Part shown: positions 54,137-63,700 of the stretch, one piece after another | How the letters are laid out: every line of letters begins with the position of its first letter | Numbering within the stretch: the stretch's first letter is position 1 | Origin: Chromobacterium sp. IIBBL 290-4 | GTDB lineage: Bacteria > Pseudomonadota > Gammaproteobacteria > Burkholderiales > Chromobacteriaceae | Direction: 5' to 3' | DNA length: 64,000 bases | NCBI RefSeq assembly: GCF_024207115.1 | Contig: NZ_CP100128.1 | Span: forward strand, 4,898,001-4,962,000 | The notes under the pieces: model-generated | Told to the model about the DNA's origin: nothing | The model's input: the letters and a program-made list of their open reading frames with translations, nothing else | Databases searched by the model: none | Program-made: the position numbers and the translations under genes

Positions 54137-54585
54137 GCTGTTGTGTTGTTGTGTAGGGGATCGTGATTGTTGAAAAATTTTTCCATAAAAAGTGAAGCAG
54201 TCACAAACCGTCACAATCCCCGCTTCAGGATTTAAAACCAACTGTTGCAAATTAAATTTTTACAAATTCCTTTTATTCCCTCTTAAAAATCTGATCTGAA
54301 ATTATCCCCCTCCTCAAATCCTCAATTGCGTTTCAATAAAAAAACAACACCCCGCACTAGAAACCCCACCCAACACCAATAAAATTACAATGGCATAAAA
54401 GTGTCAGGACCTCTCAAAAAAACCCCGCACTCAATACAGCACCCAATGTCCACAGTCAAATCGAAAACCCTACGATTTTCCGCACCATTCTGGAAATCGC
54501 CCTAAATTTCCTTGAAATTTTTTTGATTAAAAAATAATGATAATCATTCAATAATTTATGTATTGAGCAGCCCCCTCTTGTGTTT
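54137..54585. other. AT-rich stretch after msrB, probable transposon end region
   Basis: About 450 bases without ORF, far richer in AT than the host. It contains an imperfect inverted repeat (54156-54171 with 54206-54221), a tandem GTCACAAACC/GTCACAATCC at 54200-54219, and a direct repeat ACCCCGCACT at 54349-54358 and 54422-54431, 73 bases apart. Such repeated short sites are what Tn7-type ends carry for TnsB, but I cannot fix the terminal base. Confidence 0.45.
54533..54551. promoter_or_regulatory. Fur box-like sequence
   Basis: AATAATGATAATCATTCAA matches the 19-bp Fur consensus GATAATGATAATCATTATC at 15 positions, including the whole central ATAATGATAATCATT core. It is 35 bases before the structured leader and 377 bases before tnsA. 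An AT-rich -10-like stretch follows directly. Confidence 0.6.
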
Positions 54586-54808
54586 TGTCCCGGCGCGCGG
54601 CTAGCATAATTTCATGCGGGACAGGTCTAAACTGAACCTAACAGGCGATGCTTAACGAACGATGGAGGATGGCGATGTAACTAGGGCAACGAAGGAAGGC
54701 AACTGAGGTACCTGAGACTATAAGGACGAACAGGGCAAACCCACGGGAATGGGAGCCCTGTCGCATGTGTGATGATCACACGATACTGCCAACTCACAAC
54801 CAGTATCG
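54586..54808 (+). ncRNA. structured leader or small RNA upstream of tnsA
   Basis: No ORF, but a chain of foldable segments: TGTCCCG at 54586-54592 with CGGGACA at 54617-54623, enclosing GCAT/ATGC; AGGT/ACCT at 54623-54639; CAGGGC at 54731-54736 with GCCCTG at 54755-54760, holding an inner CCCA/TGGG; palindrome GTGTGAT-G-ATCACAC at 54767-54781; CGATACTG at 54781-54788 with CAGTATCG at 54801-54808. Unpaired parts are purine-rich, as in large structured RNAs. It fits no RNA family I know. It could be an independent small RNA or a regulatory leader for tnsA. Confidence 0.45.
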
Positions 54809-54909
54809 AGTTCCATCAGCATCTCGTCAAGTCTCCCTATCGCAATTTCTTAAATATCTCGAGCCAGGGAGGGATTTCTGCAACCTCCTGGCCGAGAGGG
54901 AGAGCACGC

Positions 54910-55590
54910 ATGAGCGCACCAGAATTGCATCACACCGCCAGTATCACTCAGATGATCCAGGCGATCCTGAACGCCACAAACCCCGTCAGGGAGGCATTCC
55001 ACCGGCACGGCAATTCATACCGCGGCCTGGTTGCCTCGACAAAGGGGCCCAACGGCGGCCCCATTCCACACGAATCCGGTCTAGCAGGCCGAATCACGCT
55101 CATGCTGGATCTCGCCCCAGAGGTGCTGAGCATCATCCCAGAACCGGGCCGCATACCGTACATCCTAGAGGAGCGGCTATGTTCATACACACCGGATTAT
55201 CTGATTGTGCTACGTGATGGCCGGCGCTGCCTAGTCGAGGTCAAATATCACGCGGAGGCCGAGAGGCCAGACAACAAACGTCGATACGATACGGTTACAC
55301 CATTGGTGGAACAGGCTGGGGGTTTGTTTGCCGTATTCACCGAAAAAACCCTCAATCAGGCAGGCCTACGCACCAACCTACCGCTGCTGGAGCAGTATCG
55401 TTTCAACCTGATCCCTACTGCTGCCCGATCATGGATTGCCACGAACCTAGGGCTGCGCCCACAAGCATTTTCCATAGTTGCCAATGCGCTCGGGCGTGAA
55501 ACTGTGCTGGCTGCCATAGCACAGGGGCTGATTCGAACGGATATTCGTCGAACGCCGATTGAGGCCCAATCACGCATCTGGAGGGCCTAA
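54910..55590 (+). CDS. tnsA: TnsA-like transposon endonuclease
   Basis: 226 residues from the ATG at 54910, which follows GAGGGAGAG; a longer ORF from 54769 would run through the structured leader. The fold is restriction-endonuclease-like: E56 in HESGLAGRITLMLDLAPEVL, D96 in SYTPDYLIVL and the E110-x-K112 pair in LVEVKYHAE. In Tn7, TnsA cuts the 5' ends so that the element leaves as a double-strand excision product; the same cut-and-paste is expected here. The C-terminal part binds TnsC in Tn7. It ends one base before tnsB. Confidence 0.88.
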   Translation: MSAPELHHTASITQMIQAILNATNPVREAFHRHGNSYRGLVASTKGPNGGPIPHESGLAGRITLMLDLAPEVLSIIPEPGRIPYILEERLCSYTPDYLIVLRDGRRCLVEVKYHAEAERPDNKRRYDTVTPLVEQAGGLFAVFTEKTLNQAGLRTNLPLLEQYRFNLIPTAARSWIATNLGLRPQAFSIVANALGRETVLAAIAQGLIRTDIRRTPIEAQSRIWRA

Positions 55591-55591
55591 C

Positions 55592-57394
55592 ATGAGCTCC
55601 CTGGCCAAACCGGGGAGCCTGCGCTCCCCAACGAAATCCCATACAGAACAGGGTCGTTTATTTGACACGCTCCCTGGGACTCTGCAGCAGGCCGCACTAC
55701 GCCGGCGTCAATACGTTGATGCCATACAGGCATCGACATACAGGGGAGGAAGGTTCACCAAACGACATCTGACCGAACTCGCCGTTCGAGTCGCCCTGCA
55801 AATTGGCGATACCAACACGCCATCGCCAAGCTCACTGTATCGTTGGTTCAAACAGCTACAAGCGGCGGACGGAGACCCTCGTAGCCTGATCCCCAATACA
55901 CAGAATCGAGGCAGCCGGGCTCCACGACTACACCCAGAGGTAATTGGCCTGATAGACGAGTGCGTTCAAAAAACATACCTATCAAATCAGCGCCTGCCCA
56001 TCCGAGCCACCTACGATGCTCTGCTGGTTCGAGTCGCCCAAGAGAACGCCTGCCGCACTGATCCTCTAGCGATTCCGAGCTACGCGACAGTCAGACGCTA
56101 CGTTAATACCCTACCACGCTACGAGGTGGATCTGGCGCGCTATGGTCGCGAGTACGTCCGAAAAAAGTACCGGCACAGCAGCATCACACCCGCCACGATG
56201 TACCTGCTGGAACGCGTCGAGATTGATCATACGCCGCTGAATTTGTTCATCATTGATGAGACATCTATGCTGGTGCTGGGCCGCCCGTACATCACGGTGA
56301 TCATCGATTGCCACACCCGCATGATCCTGGGCTTCTACTTGTCGTTCTCACCGCCCAGCATCGAGGCGGTGCTGCGTTGCTTGCAGCACGCCATCGGCAG
56401 CAAAGACTATGTGAAAGAGCGGTATCCCGACATCCAGCATGACTGGCCATGCCATGGCATTCCCACCACTGCGGTCGTCGACAACGGATTGGAGTTTCAC
56501 TCCCAGGACCTGCTGCGCGCCACTTTCGAACTGGGCATCAACTACCAGTTCTGCCCGCCCCGCACACCATGGTTCAAACCCATGGTCGAGCGATCGCTGC
56601 GGACGCTGGCGGAGCAGTTCGCCCATCAACTGCCCGGCAGCAGCTTTGCCAATTGGTTCGACCGCTACGGCTATGACCCACTGAAAGAGTCGATCGTCAC
56701 CCTGTCAGAGCTGGTCCACGCCCTGCACATCTGGATCGTCGACATCTACTCCCAGACCTACCATCGAGGCCTGAAGCAGACCCCGTATGCCGCCTGGCAA
56801 CGCGCGGCGGAAATCGTCACACCTCGCACCATCGATCCTGATCGCTTGCGGCTGGTGCTCTCCAAGCAGGCTGAGCGGGTACTGGGCCATGCCGGCATAG
56901 AGCTGCATGGTCTGCGTTACAACTGCAAAGATTTGCTCCCCTGGCGGAAACAACTTGGCGACCGCATCAAAATTCAGGTCCGCTTCGACCCGGACAACCT
57001 GGGTTCGATATTCGCTTTGCATCCGGCATCACAAGAAGCCATCGCGGTTCCTTGCCTCACCCCAGACTACGCCGAAGGACTGCAACTGCACCAGCACAAG
57101 CTGATTCAGGCAGCGCTACGCAGGCAGGGCCTGGCATCCACCGATCCACTATCACTGGCCCGGGCCAAGGTACACATGCAAGAGGTGGTCGGCCAATTGC
57201 TGCAAAGCCGCAAACTGGCCGACCGTAAACGCGCCGCACGAGTCAAAGGCACCCACTCAAGCAAGGTGATGACCACCGGCAAGCTGCCTCCTGCGATTTC
57301 AGAGGACACGGAACTCCCCCCGACAGACAACTGGTCACCGCCCAGCACGTTACCCGTGCTCGCGTACGATCCTGAAGGAGATCGCCATGAGTGA
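55592..57394 (+). CDS. tnsB: TnsB-like DDE transposase
   Basis: 600 residues with a helix-turn-helix N-terminal region that binds the transposon ends, an rve integrase core and a Mu-type C-terminal beta barrel. The catalytic acids are D212 (RVEIDHTPLN), D297 (TTAVVDNGLEFHS) and E333 (WFKPMVERSLRTL). It makes the 3'-end cuts and joins them to target DNA. The ATG at 55592 is 2 bases after the tnsA stop; its own stop overlaps tnsC by 8 bases. No disruption is seen. Confidence 0.94.
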   Translation: MSSLAKPGSLRSPTKSHTEQGRLFDTLPGTLQQAALRRRQYVDAIQASTYRGGRFTKRHLTELAVRVALQIGDTNTPSPSSLYRWFKQLQAADGDPRSLIPNTQNRGSRAPRLHPEVIGLIDECVQKTYLSNQRLPIRATYDALLVRVAQENACRTDPLAIPSYATVRRYVNTLPRYEVDLARYGREYVRKKYRHSSITPATMYLLERVEIDHTPLNLFIIDETSMLVLGRPYITVIIDCHTRMILGFYLSFSPPSIEAVLRCLQHAIGSKDYVKERYPDIQHDWPCHGIPTTAVVDNGLEFHSQDLLRATFELGINYQFCPPRTPWFKPMVERSLRTLAEQFAHQLPGSSFANWFDRYGYDPLKESIVTLSELVHALHIWIVDIYSQTYHRGLKQTPYAAWQRAAEIVTPRTIDPDRLRLVLSKQAERVLGHAGIELHGLRYNCKDLLPWRKQLGDRIKIQVRFDPDNLGSIFALHPASQEAIAVPCLTPDYAEGLQLHQHKLIQAALRRQGLASTDPLSLARAKVHMQEVVGQLLQSRKLADRKRAARVKGTHSSKVMTTGKLPPAISEDTELPPTDNWSPPSTLPVLAYDPEGDRHE

Positions 57395-58361
57395 ACGCTA
57401 CACGTTGGCGGATCTTCGACGCGCGGAGCGGATCCAGATCCTGCACCCACAATTCAGCACGGCGCTGGAAAGACTGTCTCACAGCCATGCCTTGTCGCGC
57501 CAAGGTGCTGCAGCCAGGCATCTGCTGCTGATTGGCGCATCCGGCACCGGCAAAACCTCGGTGCTGCAGAGTTTTGCCAAACAGCATCCCAGCTATGAAA
57601 CGGAGGAGGCGACGATACGCCCGGTGGTGTATGTCCAAGTGCCCGCCCACCCGACCATCCGAGGCCTGGCGGAAGCCATTCTGATCGCGCTAGGGGCCGG
57701 CGTGCAACTTCGGGGCAGCACCGCGGAGAAGACCAACCAGATCGTGCAGCTGATCCGCGGCGGCAAAACTGAGGCATTGCTGCTGGATGAATTCCATCAC
57801 TTCGTCGATGCCGGCCGCAGAACCTTCGAAGAGGTCACCGAGTGGCTCAAGACCCTGATCGACCAGATCGCCATTCCGACGGTGCTGTCCGGCCTGCCAG
57901 AGTGCGAGTGGATACTGCGCTCCAACGAGCAGTTGCGCCGTCGGTTTGCCGCACGCGTGGCACTAACGCCGATTGGCTTCTCCTGCAACGCCGACAAGTC
58001 CTTGTTCCGCGACGTCGTCCATGCCTGGGACACGCAGATCAATCAGGGGCGTCCAATCTGGGGACTCGCCGAGTGGGACTGCGTCAGGCGCCTACACTAC
58101 GCCAGCAATGGTCTGCTCGGTTATCTCTCCAAGGTGATTCTGGGAGCGCTGGAATGCTTGATCGAACAGGATCGGCACGATCTCGACCAAAACATTTTGG
58201 CCATGGCGTTCTCCAACTATGTCTGGCGAGACAGCCCGCCTGAGCTGAATCCCTTCGATGCCAACTTTGTGTTCCGACGTCTAGATCAACCAGGTGAGCC
58301 TTTCGAGCCTACCCGGTTCTCCCGCCGAAACGCACCCAAATCACCCCCAACCACGCTGTAA
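57387..58361 (+). CDS. tnsC: TnsC/TniB-like AAA+ ATPase
   Basis: 324 residues. Walker A is GASGTGKTSVL at 50-60, Walker B ALLLDEFHHF with D134 and E135, and a sensor-like IPTVLSGLPECEWIL follows. In Tn7-type systems this ATPase polymerises on DNA, bridges the target selector and TnsB, and gives target immunity. GGAG precedes the ATG inside the end of tnsB. The C-terminus is Pro-rich. A strong hairpin follows. Confidence 0.93.
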   Translation: MSERYTLADLRRAERIQILHPQFSTALERLSHSHALSRQGAAARHLLLIGASGTGKTSVLQSFAKQHPSYETEEATIRPVVYVQVPAHPTIRGLAEAILIALGAGVQLRGSTAEKTNQIVQLIRGGKTEALLLDEFHHFVDAGRRTFEEVTEWLKTLIDQIAIPTVLSGLPECEWILRSNEQLRRRFAARVALTPIGFSCNADKSLFRDVVHAWDTQINQGRPIWGLAEWDCVRRLHYASNGLLGYLSKVILGALECLIEQDRHDLDQNILAMAFSNYVWRDSPPELNPFDANFVFRRLDQPGEPFEPTRFSRRNAPKSPPTTL

Positions 58362-58368
58362 ACCCATG

Positions 58369-58394
58369 AGGGCCGCCACTCGGCGGCCCTTCAA
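58369..58394 (+). terminator. hairpin between tnsC and tniQ, possible attenuator
   Basis: AGGGCCGCC (58369-58377) pairs with GGCGGCCCT (58382-58390) around a 4-base loop, followed by only TTCAAT. It fills the only sizeable gap in the tns operon and could reduce TniQ levels. Confidence 0.55.
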
Positions 58395-58408
58395 TGGAGT
58401 ACGAGACC

Positions 58409-60268
58409 ATGTCCTTTCCACTACTACAGATCCGCCCCAAACCGCAAGCGGGCGAAAGTCTGCTCGGCTATTGCCTGCGCCTCGGGCACGTCAATGGCTA
58501 CCCAGGACAGACCTGGCTATCGTTATTCGTCAAAAAAACCAACTCCGCCTGGCAGAATCTGACCCAGCTCACCGGGCATGATCAGACTAGCCTGGCATGC
58601 CTGACAGGTCCGGCACCTGCAAGCCTGGGCCGTCACGGCTACCATCGGTTCGGTCTCAAGGTGACGTACTGGAATCACCATCACCGCCGCTGGTGCCCCG
58701 TCTGCCTGGCCGAGCACGGCATCTGGCAAACGGAATGGCTGCTGACCCTGCAAATAGCCTGCCCAACTCATCGTCTGCTGCTGCGAGAAAAATGCCCCGG
58801 CTGCAACCAACTCATCCGCTGGCATCAAGGCACCATGTTTACCTGCAGCTGCGGCGCGGACTTGCGCCATGCCGCCACACGACCAGGCACCGCTGCCGAG
58901 TTGACTCTCGCCAAACTGATTGCCCAGGCCATCCGGCCGCTGATCGGTTTGCCCGACCTCACTGTCAGCAACATCCCCACGCCGCCGGAGTTAGATCATT
59001 TACACCTGGCACAGCTATGCGACCTGCTCTGGTTCTTTGGCGCCTATGCCTCGCACAGGCCCAATACCCGGCCGCAAAAAATAGCCGATCATGGCCGGAT
59101 CGAAATCATTCAGCCCTATCTGCAGTTGGCCATGCAGATCGCTCAGCATTGGCCACAACGCTTCCATCAACTACTGGAGGAGTACACGCTGCCCATATCC
59201 GGCAATACGGCATCCCTGCGGGTGTACTTGCGAGAAATACATCAGGCCCTCTACCGGCTGCTGATTCATCCAGAGCTGCTATTTGTACGGGAAGAATTCG
59301 AGCGTTATGTCCATGAGCGATGGCCAGACAAACTGATCCTGCAGCAGGACCTGCGCCAGGCCCATCCCATCATCAGCTTGGCCAAGGCAGCGGAACAGCT
59401 GAATCTCTCAACAGGCGCGGTACACAAGCTGATCCAAAGCGGCGCCATCAAAGGCTGCCAGTCCTCATCGGCTAAAGGCAAAGCTATTTGGCTGGTAGAA
59501 CGCAGCTCCCTGGAGGCCTACGCCCGCAATGAACATGGCACGCTGACCATTTTGGAGGTGGAACGCATGCTACGCATCACCCCCAAACGAATCCGTTTGC
59601 TGATCGAAAACGGCCTCCTGCAGCCGTTGCCTCACGATAAGAAACGCACCCGGTGGTGCTTTCAGCTGGAAACCATCAACGCCTTCCTGGAGCAGTTGAA
59701 CCATGGCCAGATCAGCCCAGAACCGGACAATCCAGAGCTGCTATCGGTGTGGGAAATCACCAAACGGTGGATGCAAGGCAGCGAGCCCTTCTTGGCGGTG
59801 ATCCGCGCCCTGCGAGATGGTTCGCTAGAGGTTATAGGCCGCAACCCAGCTGATCATGGCCTCCGTGCGCTGCTGGTTTCCCGGCAGCAATTCACACTCT
59901 GGCATGAGCAATACCGCCGCTCCCGCGGCTTCTTCACGGTCAGGGAGGCCGCAGAAGCCATCCAGATGGACGTCAACCTGCTCTATCACCTGATTGGGGC
60001 TGGGCATGCCCACGCCAACCAACAGCAATATGGCTATGAGAAGCGTATGCTGCTGGGTCTAGAGGCCAAAGAGCTGGAACGGCTGACCAACGACTACATC
60101 TGGGGAGAACGCTTGGCAGAAATGGTCGACAAACCGGTGCGACAGGCCGCCAAACACTTGGTCAAACAAGGGCTGCGTCCCCTCTGCGGGCCGGCGGTGG
60201 ACGGCGGAGACGAGTATATGTTTTGGCGCACGGATGTAGCAGCATGCCTGACTAGAGGCAGGCAATAA
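58409..60268 (+). CDS. tniQ: TniQ-family target selector with extended DNA-binding C-terminus
   Basis: 619 residues from the ATG at 58409, with GGAG nine bases before; an ATG 15 bases upstream lacks a ribosome site. The TniQ part begins LLQIRPKPQAGESLLGYCLR and contains zinc ligands C96/C99 (WCPVC), C118/H121 (CPTH), C129/C132 (CPGC) and C146/C148 (CSC). After about residue 315 come four or five MerR/excisionase-like helix-turn-helices: ISLAKAAEQLNLSTGAVHKL, ILEVERMLRITPKRIRLLIE, a weaker one near 445, FFTVREAAEAIQMDVNLLYH and GERLAEMVDKPVRQAAKHLV. This layout is like TnsD rather than the short TniQ of Tn5053 or CRISPR-guided elements, and predicts sequence-specific target choice. Confidence 0.9.
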   Translation: MSFPLLQIRPKPQAGESLLGYCLRLGHVNGYPGQTWLSLFVKKTNSAWQNLTQLTGHDQTSLACLTGPAPASLGRHGYHRFGLKVTYWNHHHRRWCPVCLAEHGIWQTEWLLTLQIACPTHRLLLREKCPGCNQLIRWHQGTMFTCSCGADLRHAATRPGTAAELTLAKLIAQAIRPLIGLPDLTVSNIPTPPELDHLHLAQLCDLLWFFGAYASHRPNTRPQKIADHGRIEIIQPYLQLAMQIAQHWPQRFHQLLEEYTLPISGNTASLRVYLREIHQALYRLLIHPELLFVREEFERYVHERWPDKLILQQDLRQAHPIISLAKAAEQLNLSTGAVHKLIQSGAIKGCQSSSAKGKAIWLVERSSLEAYARNEHGTLTILEVERMLRITPKRIRLLIENGLLQPLPHDKKRTRWCFQLETINAFLEQLNHGQISPEPDNPELLSVWEITKRWMQGSEPFLAVIRALRDGSLEVIGRNPADHGLRALLVSRQQFTLWHEQYRRSRGFFTVREAAEAIQMDVNLLYHLIGAGHAHANQQQYGYEKRMLLGLEAKELERLTNDYIWGERLAEMVDKPVRQAAKHLVKQGLRPLCGPAVDGGDEYMFWRTDVAACLTRGRQ

Positions 60269-60448
60269 AAAATGCCATTAACATGAATCGCACAGGTATG
60301 TAATCGAACAAGCCTGACCACCCAATCAGACATGACATATGGGCAAATCATCGCTGCCAGCTATGCAATACACCGCAATTTTAATTTCCAGCGCCATATA
60401 AAACGGCTTTTGGAATACACTCGAAGTTGAAAGTAACGAGAAAATCCT
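60269..60448. other. non-coding gap after tniQ
   Basis: 180 AT-richer bases with no recognisable feature other than the promoter region for the antitoxin-like ORF. Confidence 0.4.
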
Positions 60449-60676
60449 ATGCCAAAACTTGCACCCATCCTCCCCGCGCCCGCATCTGTGGTCGCTTACA
60501 ACGACTACGTTCGCCAAGCCGTTCAGGCTGCGCTGGATGATCCGCGCCCCAGCATTCCACATGAGGAGGCCAAACTCTACTTTGCCCACAAACGCGCCAT
60601 TCTGTTGCAACGCCCGACGCCCAACCAAGAGCCACCAGCAAAACTTGCTACTGACCTTCCTTCACGTAAGTGCTAG
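60449..60676 (+). CDS. small antitoxin-like protein, toxin partner missing
   Basis: 75 residues. The middle segment VRQAVQAALDDPRPSIPHEE closely resembles the C-terminal toxin-binding part of RelB/StbD/ParD-type antitoxins, where a 'DPRPSIPHEE' phrase is common. What follows (AKLYFAHKRAILLQRPTPNQ) is unlike them, and the usual N-terminal DNA-binding part is replaced by a Pro/Ala stretch. No toxin-like ORF is next to it; the following gene is on the other strand. A remnant or a solitary antitoxin is likely. An AGAAAAT sequence serves as weak ribosome site. Confidence 0.5.
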   Translation: MPKLAPILPAPASVVAYNDYVRQAVQAALDDPRPSIPHEEAKLYFAHKRAILLQRPTPNQEPPAKLATDLPSRKC

Positions 60677-60744
60677 CTTCTAATTGGAATTTTCTGAGCT
60701 TGCTCTTGGCGGTCACTTACGATTAATGACTGACTTGCTGGGTG

Positions 60745-63700
60745 TTAGGGACGATCGTCGCATCTAGAAACGTCAATGACGCCGATTTCAGGCTGCGGTC
60801 CCGCTGGCGATTTGCTTCGGATACTTACGGCCAAAGCGCGAAGCCGCTGCACCACCCCCTCAAAATCTAGGTAGGCACCGTCAGGTAGTTTCCAGCCCTT
60901 TGATCGGGTTTTCTGATGAACCAGGAGAAGGATACCTTCGCGCCCCTCCTGTCCACGCAAATATTGGCCACATAGCTGGATGACCAGCGCATCCTCAAGC
61001 TCCTTCATCGACCAACTTTCCGCGACTTTGATTTCTGTCGCCACGGTGACGTCGCTTGCCTTTGCTCTTAAACGCAGATCTGGCTCCTTCTCATCAGCAA
61101 CGTGCACTTCGCGCTCGATCGAATATGCGGCCCCCTGTACCTGTCTTAGCCGATCTGCCACCCACTTTTGCACCTCCTGCTCATCAGGCAAGGCGCACAG
61201 GGTTGTGCCTTGCTGAAAATCGCCATGAACAAGATCGTGCTGCAAGTCTTCCAAACGTTGCAACACAACACGTTGCAGCTCTCGGCCGGTTACCGGTGGC
61301 TTTTCAAAGCCCTGCTCAAACTGGAACGGATCATCAGCACGCCAGGCAGTGTGCTCCGCGTCATTAGCCGCCCGAGCAAGTGCCAACGCGAGCAAACGAG
61401 ATCGAGGTACAGGGAAATTAGGTGTATCCATCAAGCGCAGAATAGCGGCATACGTGGCATGCCCCGGCGTGTTGACCAAAGCAGAGAATGCTGCTGAACG
61501 CGCCCTTTTCACTTCATCACACTCGTCTTGCGAATACACGCCCCCGGTCACGCGATTACGGTTATCTTCTAGCGGTATCATGGCATATGCAAGAAGAACC
61601 AATCTTTCCAGAACCGCTGCATCAAGATGCATGTCAGCAAGCTCCGAAAGTGGCCAGCGCGAGCCGAAGATCTGAGGCAGCGCCTGTTGGACAAGTGCTG
61701 TCTTCTCAACTTCGCCCAAGAGATCAAGCTTCGCCATCAGCGCGTCTGTCGCTCTATAAGCATTGATCGCATATGCGACCTCCAAGTATTGAGCACTAAC
61801 ATGCGGATCAGACGAAAACTGAAATCTACTAAGGGCCAATGCACAGAGGTCCTTTTTTTTATCTCGAAGCAGCCCACGATTGAGAATGAACAACAGCAGC
61901 CGTAATGCCTCGCGGTCCAGATTGGAACGGGCCTCCAGTTCACTCAATAATGAGGGAGCCATCAGTTGAACAACGCTTTCATCGGATCGGCGAAGGGCAT
62001 CCAAGAGTTGGTAGTATCCAAGCGGTGTCGGGTCATCCAAACTGTGCACCACCTCTTGAACAAACACCTTCTCCACCGCGGCAGGCCAAGCTGCCACCAG
62101 TGCGGCAATCCAATCGGGGATACCGTTTATCTCCAGCGTCGCATATTCTGCGGCGCGAATTGCCTCCGGTTCGGTCAGACACAACGCCCAATCTTTCCTT
62201 ATGGCCGCCTCAATCGAGATCCCGGCAATGCCCAGGCAATCAATCGTGCTAATCTGATTTCGTTCCTCCGCCGGGCGCACACTACGTAACGTCGGCTTCC
62301 AAGCTCTCCAAATTTCGGCAAGCCCCGCAGCAAAAGCCGCGGCGACCTCCTCTCCGGCCAGCTCAACAAGAGGCTCAACGCTGTTGATCGCATAACACGA
62401 GTTATTACTGGATGCCTCACTCAGTAACTGCCAAAGGCAATAGATCCGTCTATCAATACTTGTTTCTGTGGTCGGATGTAGTCGACGCAATTGCACCGGA
62501 TTTTCTTTCAAATCAGCGATGAAGTCGATCCAGGATTGCTCCTGCTCAGCCTGCGCCAACTCGCCAGCTCGCCGGGCCTCTGCCAAATCTTCATCACTCT
62601 TGATTTCTTCTGCCGACTTAGTATGCGGCGTCATCCACTCGGTGTAGGTCTCTTGCATCTCGAGGTCCGTCGTAGCAACGTCGGAGATACGTCTCTTCAA
62701 TGCCTCAGGCTTCCCTTCCGCGGACCAAATATTGAGCGCGGAATTAATAGCCAATTTCCGTTCAGTCGCTCGTCCCCGGGATGGGCCATCGATCAGAAGC
62801 CAATCAATATCATCGAGCACCAACTTAAGCGGCCAGCCAAGGAGCTGCATCTGGAAAAGGTAGAGCAACGGGTAATCCACCGAGCTTCTGTAATTGCGTA
62901 GCCGTTCGGCAGCCCTCCAAAAGGCTGCACGACGCCGCTCAGCCGTTCGATGCAACCGTTCGACCACATCGGACGCACTGCTAATCCGACGCTGTATCAT
63001 ATTCTGACGTCGATCACTGATACGCAAAGCCGCATCGATTGCGGCAGTAGGCGCAACATCGTCTGGAGACAAATCCAGCAGACGCAATGCAGCCGCACCG
63101 AGAGCAGCAGCATACTGCTCGTCCCTTGGCGACTTTTTTACAGTACCTACTTGCGACTCAGCTTCTAGCTGTTGCAAAAGCCCGTTGATCAATCGAGTCA
63201 GATCAGGTGGGCTCTTCAAGCGCTCTACGAGCTCAGCCCCGTTCCAGTCGAACCGGAAGCCCCCCCCTTCGGCATCACCCAGATGAATGACCGCTAGGAT
63301 CGCCAGCAGATCATCAACGTCTATAAGTTGCGGGAATAGATCATCGACAGCTTCCCAAACCAGCGTTGGCGGAATTACTGCACACTGCACCTTTATATAT
63401 TCGGCGTACTCCCTGCGTACACCCGCATCACCAGCTGCAAGCAGCGCACGGCCAGCCGTCATCGCAGTACTAAAGTCTTGATATCTGCCGAAAGACGCTT
63501 CAATCGCCAAATCAGCACAATCTTTGACCTTTCCAAGCCAGATCAAGCGCAGCACGAAATGACGGATTTCGTCGTGCTCCTTGTCCGTAGCCCAGACGGC
63601 ACGCAGCGCTGGGACGATATCTGGCAGGACAAATCGCGCAAGGCTGCTGAGATCCAGCAGTGGCACTTCTTCGTCTCGGCGCATCCGCTCCACCAGTGCC

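Noticed and set aside
54586..54808. Group II intron or IscB-type omega RNA
   Set aside because: No reverse transcriptase or IscB ORF follows, and I cannot find a domain V or a GTGYG 5' end.
54769..54909. Longer tnsA start at 54769
   Set aside because: These 47 codons run through hairpins and show no TnsA similarity; the ATG at 54910 has a proper ribosome site.
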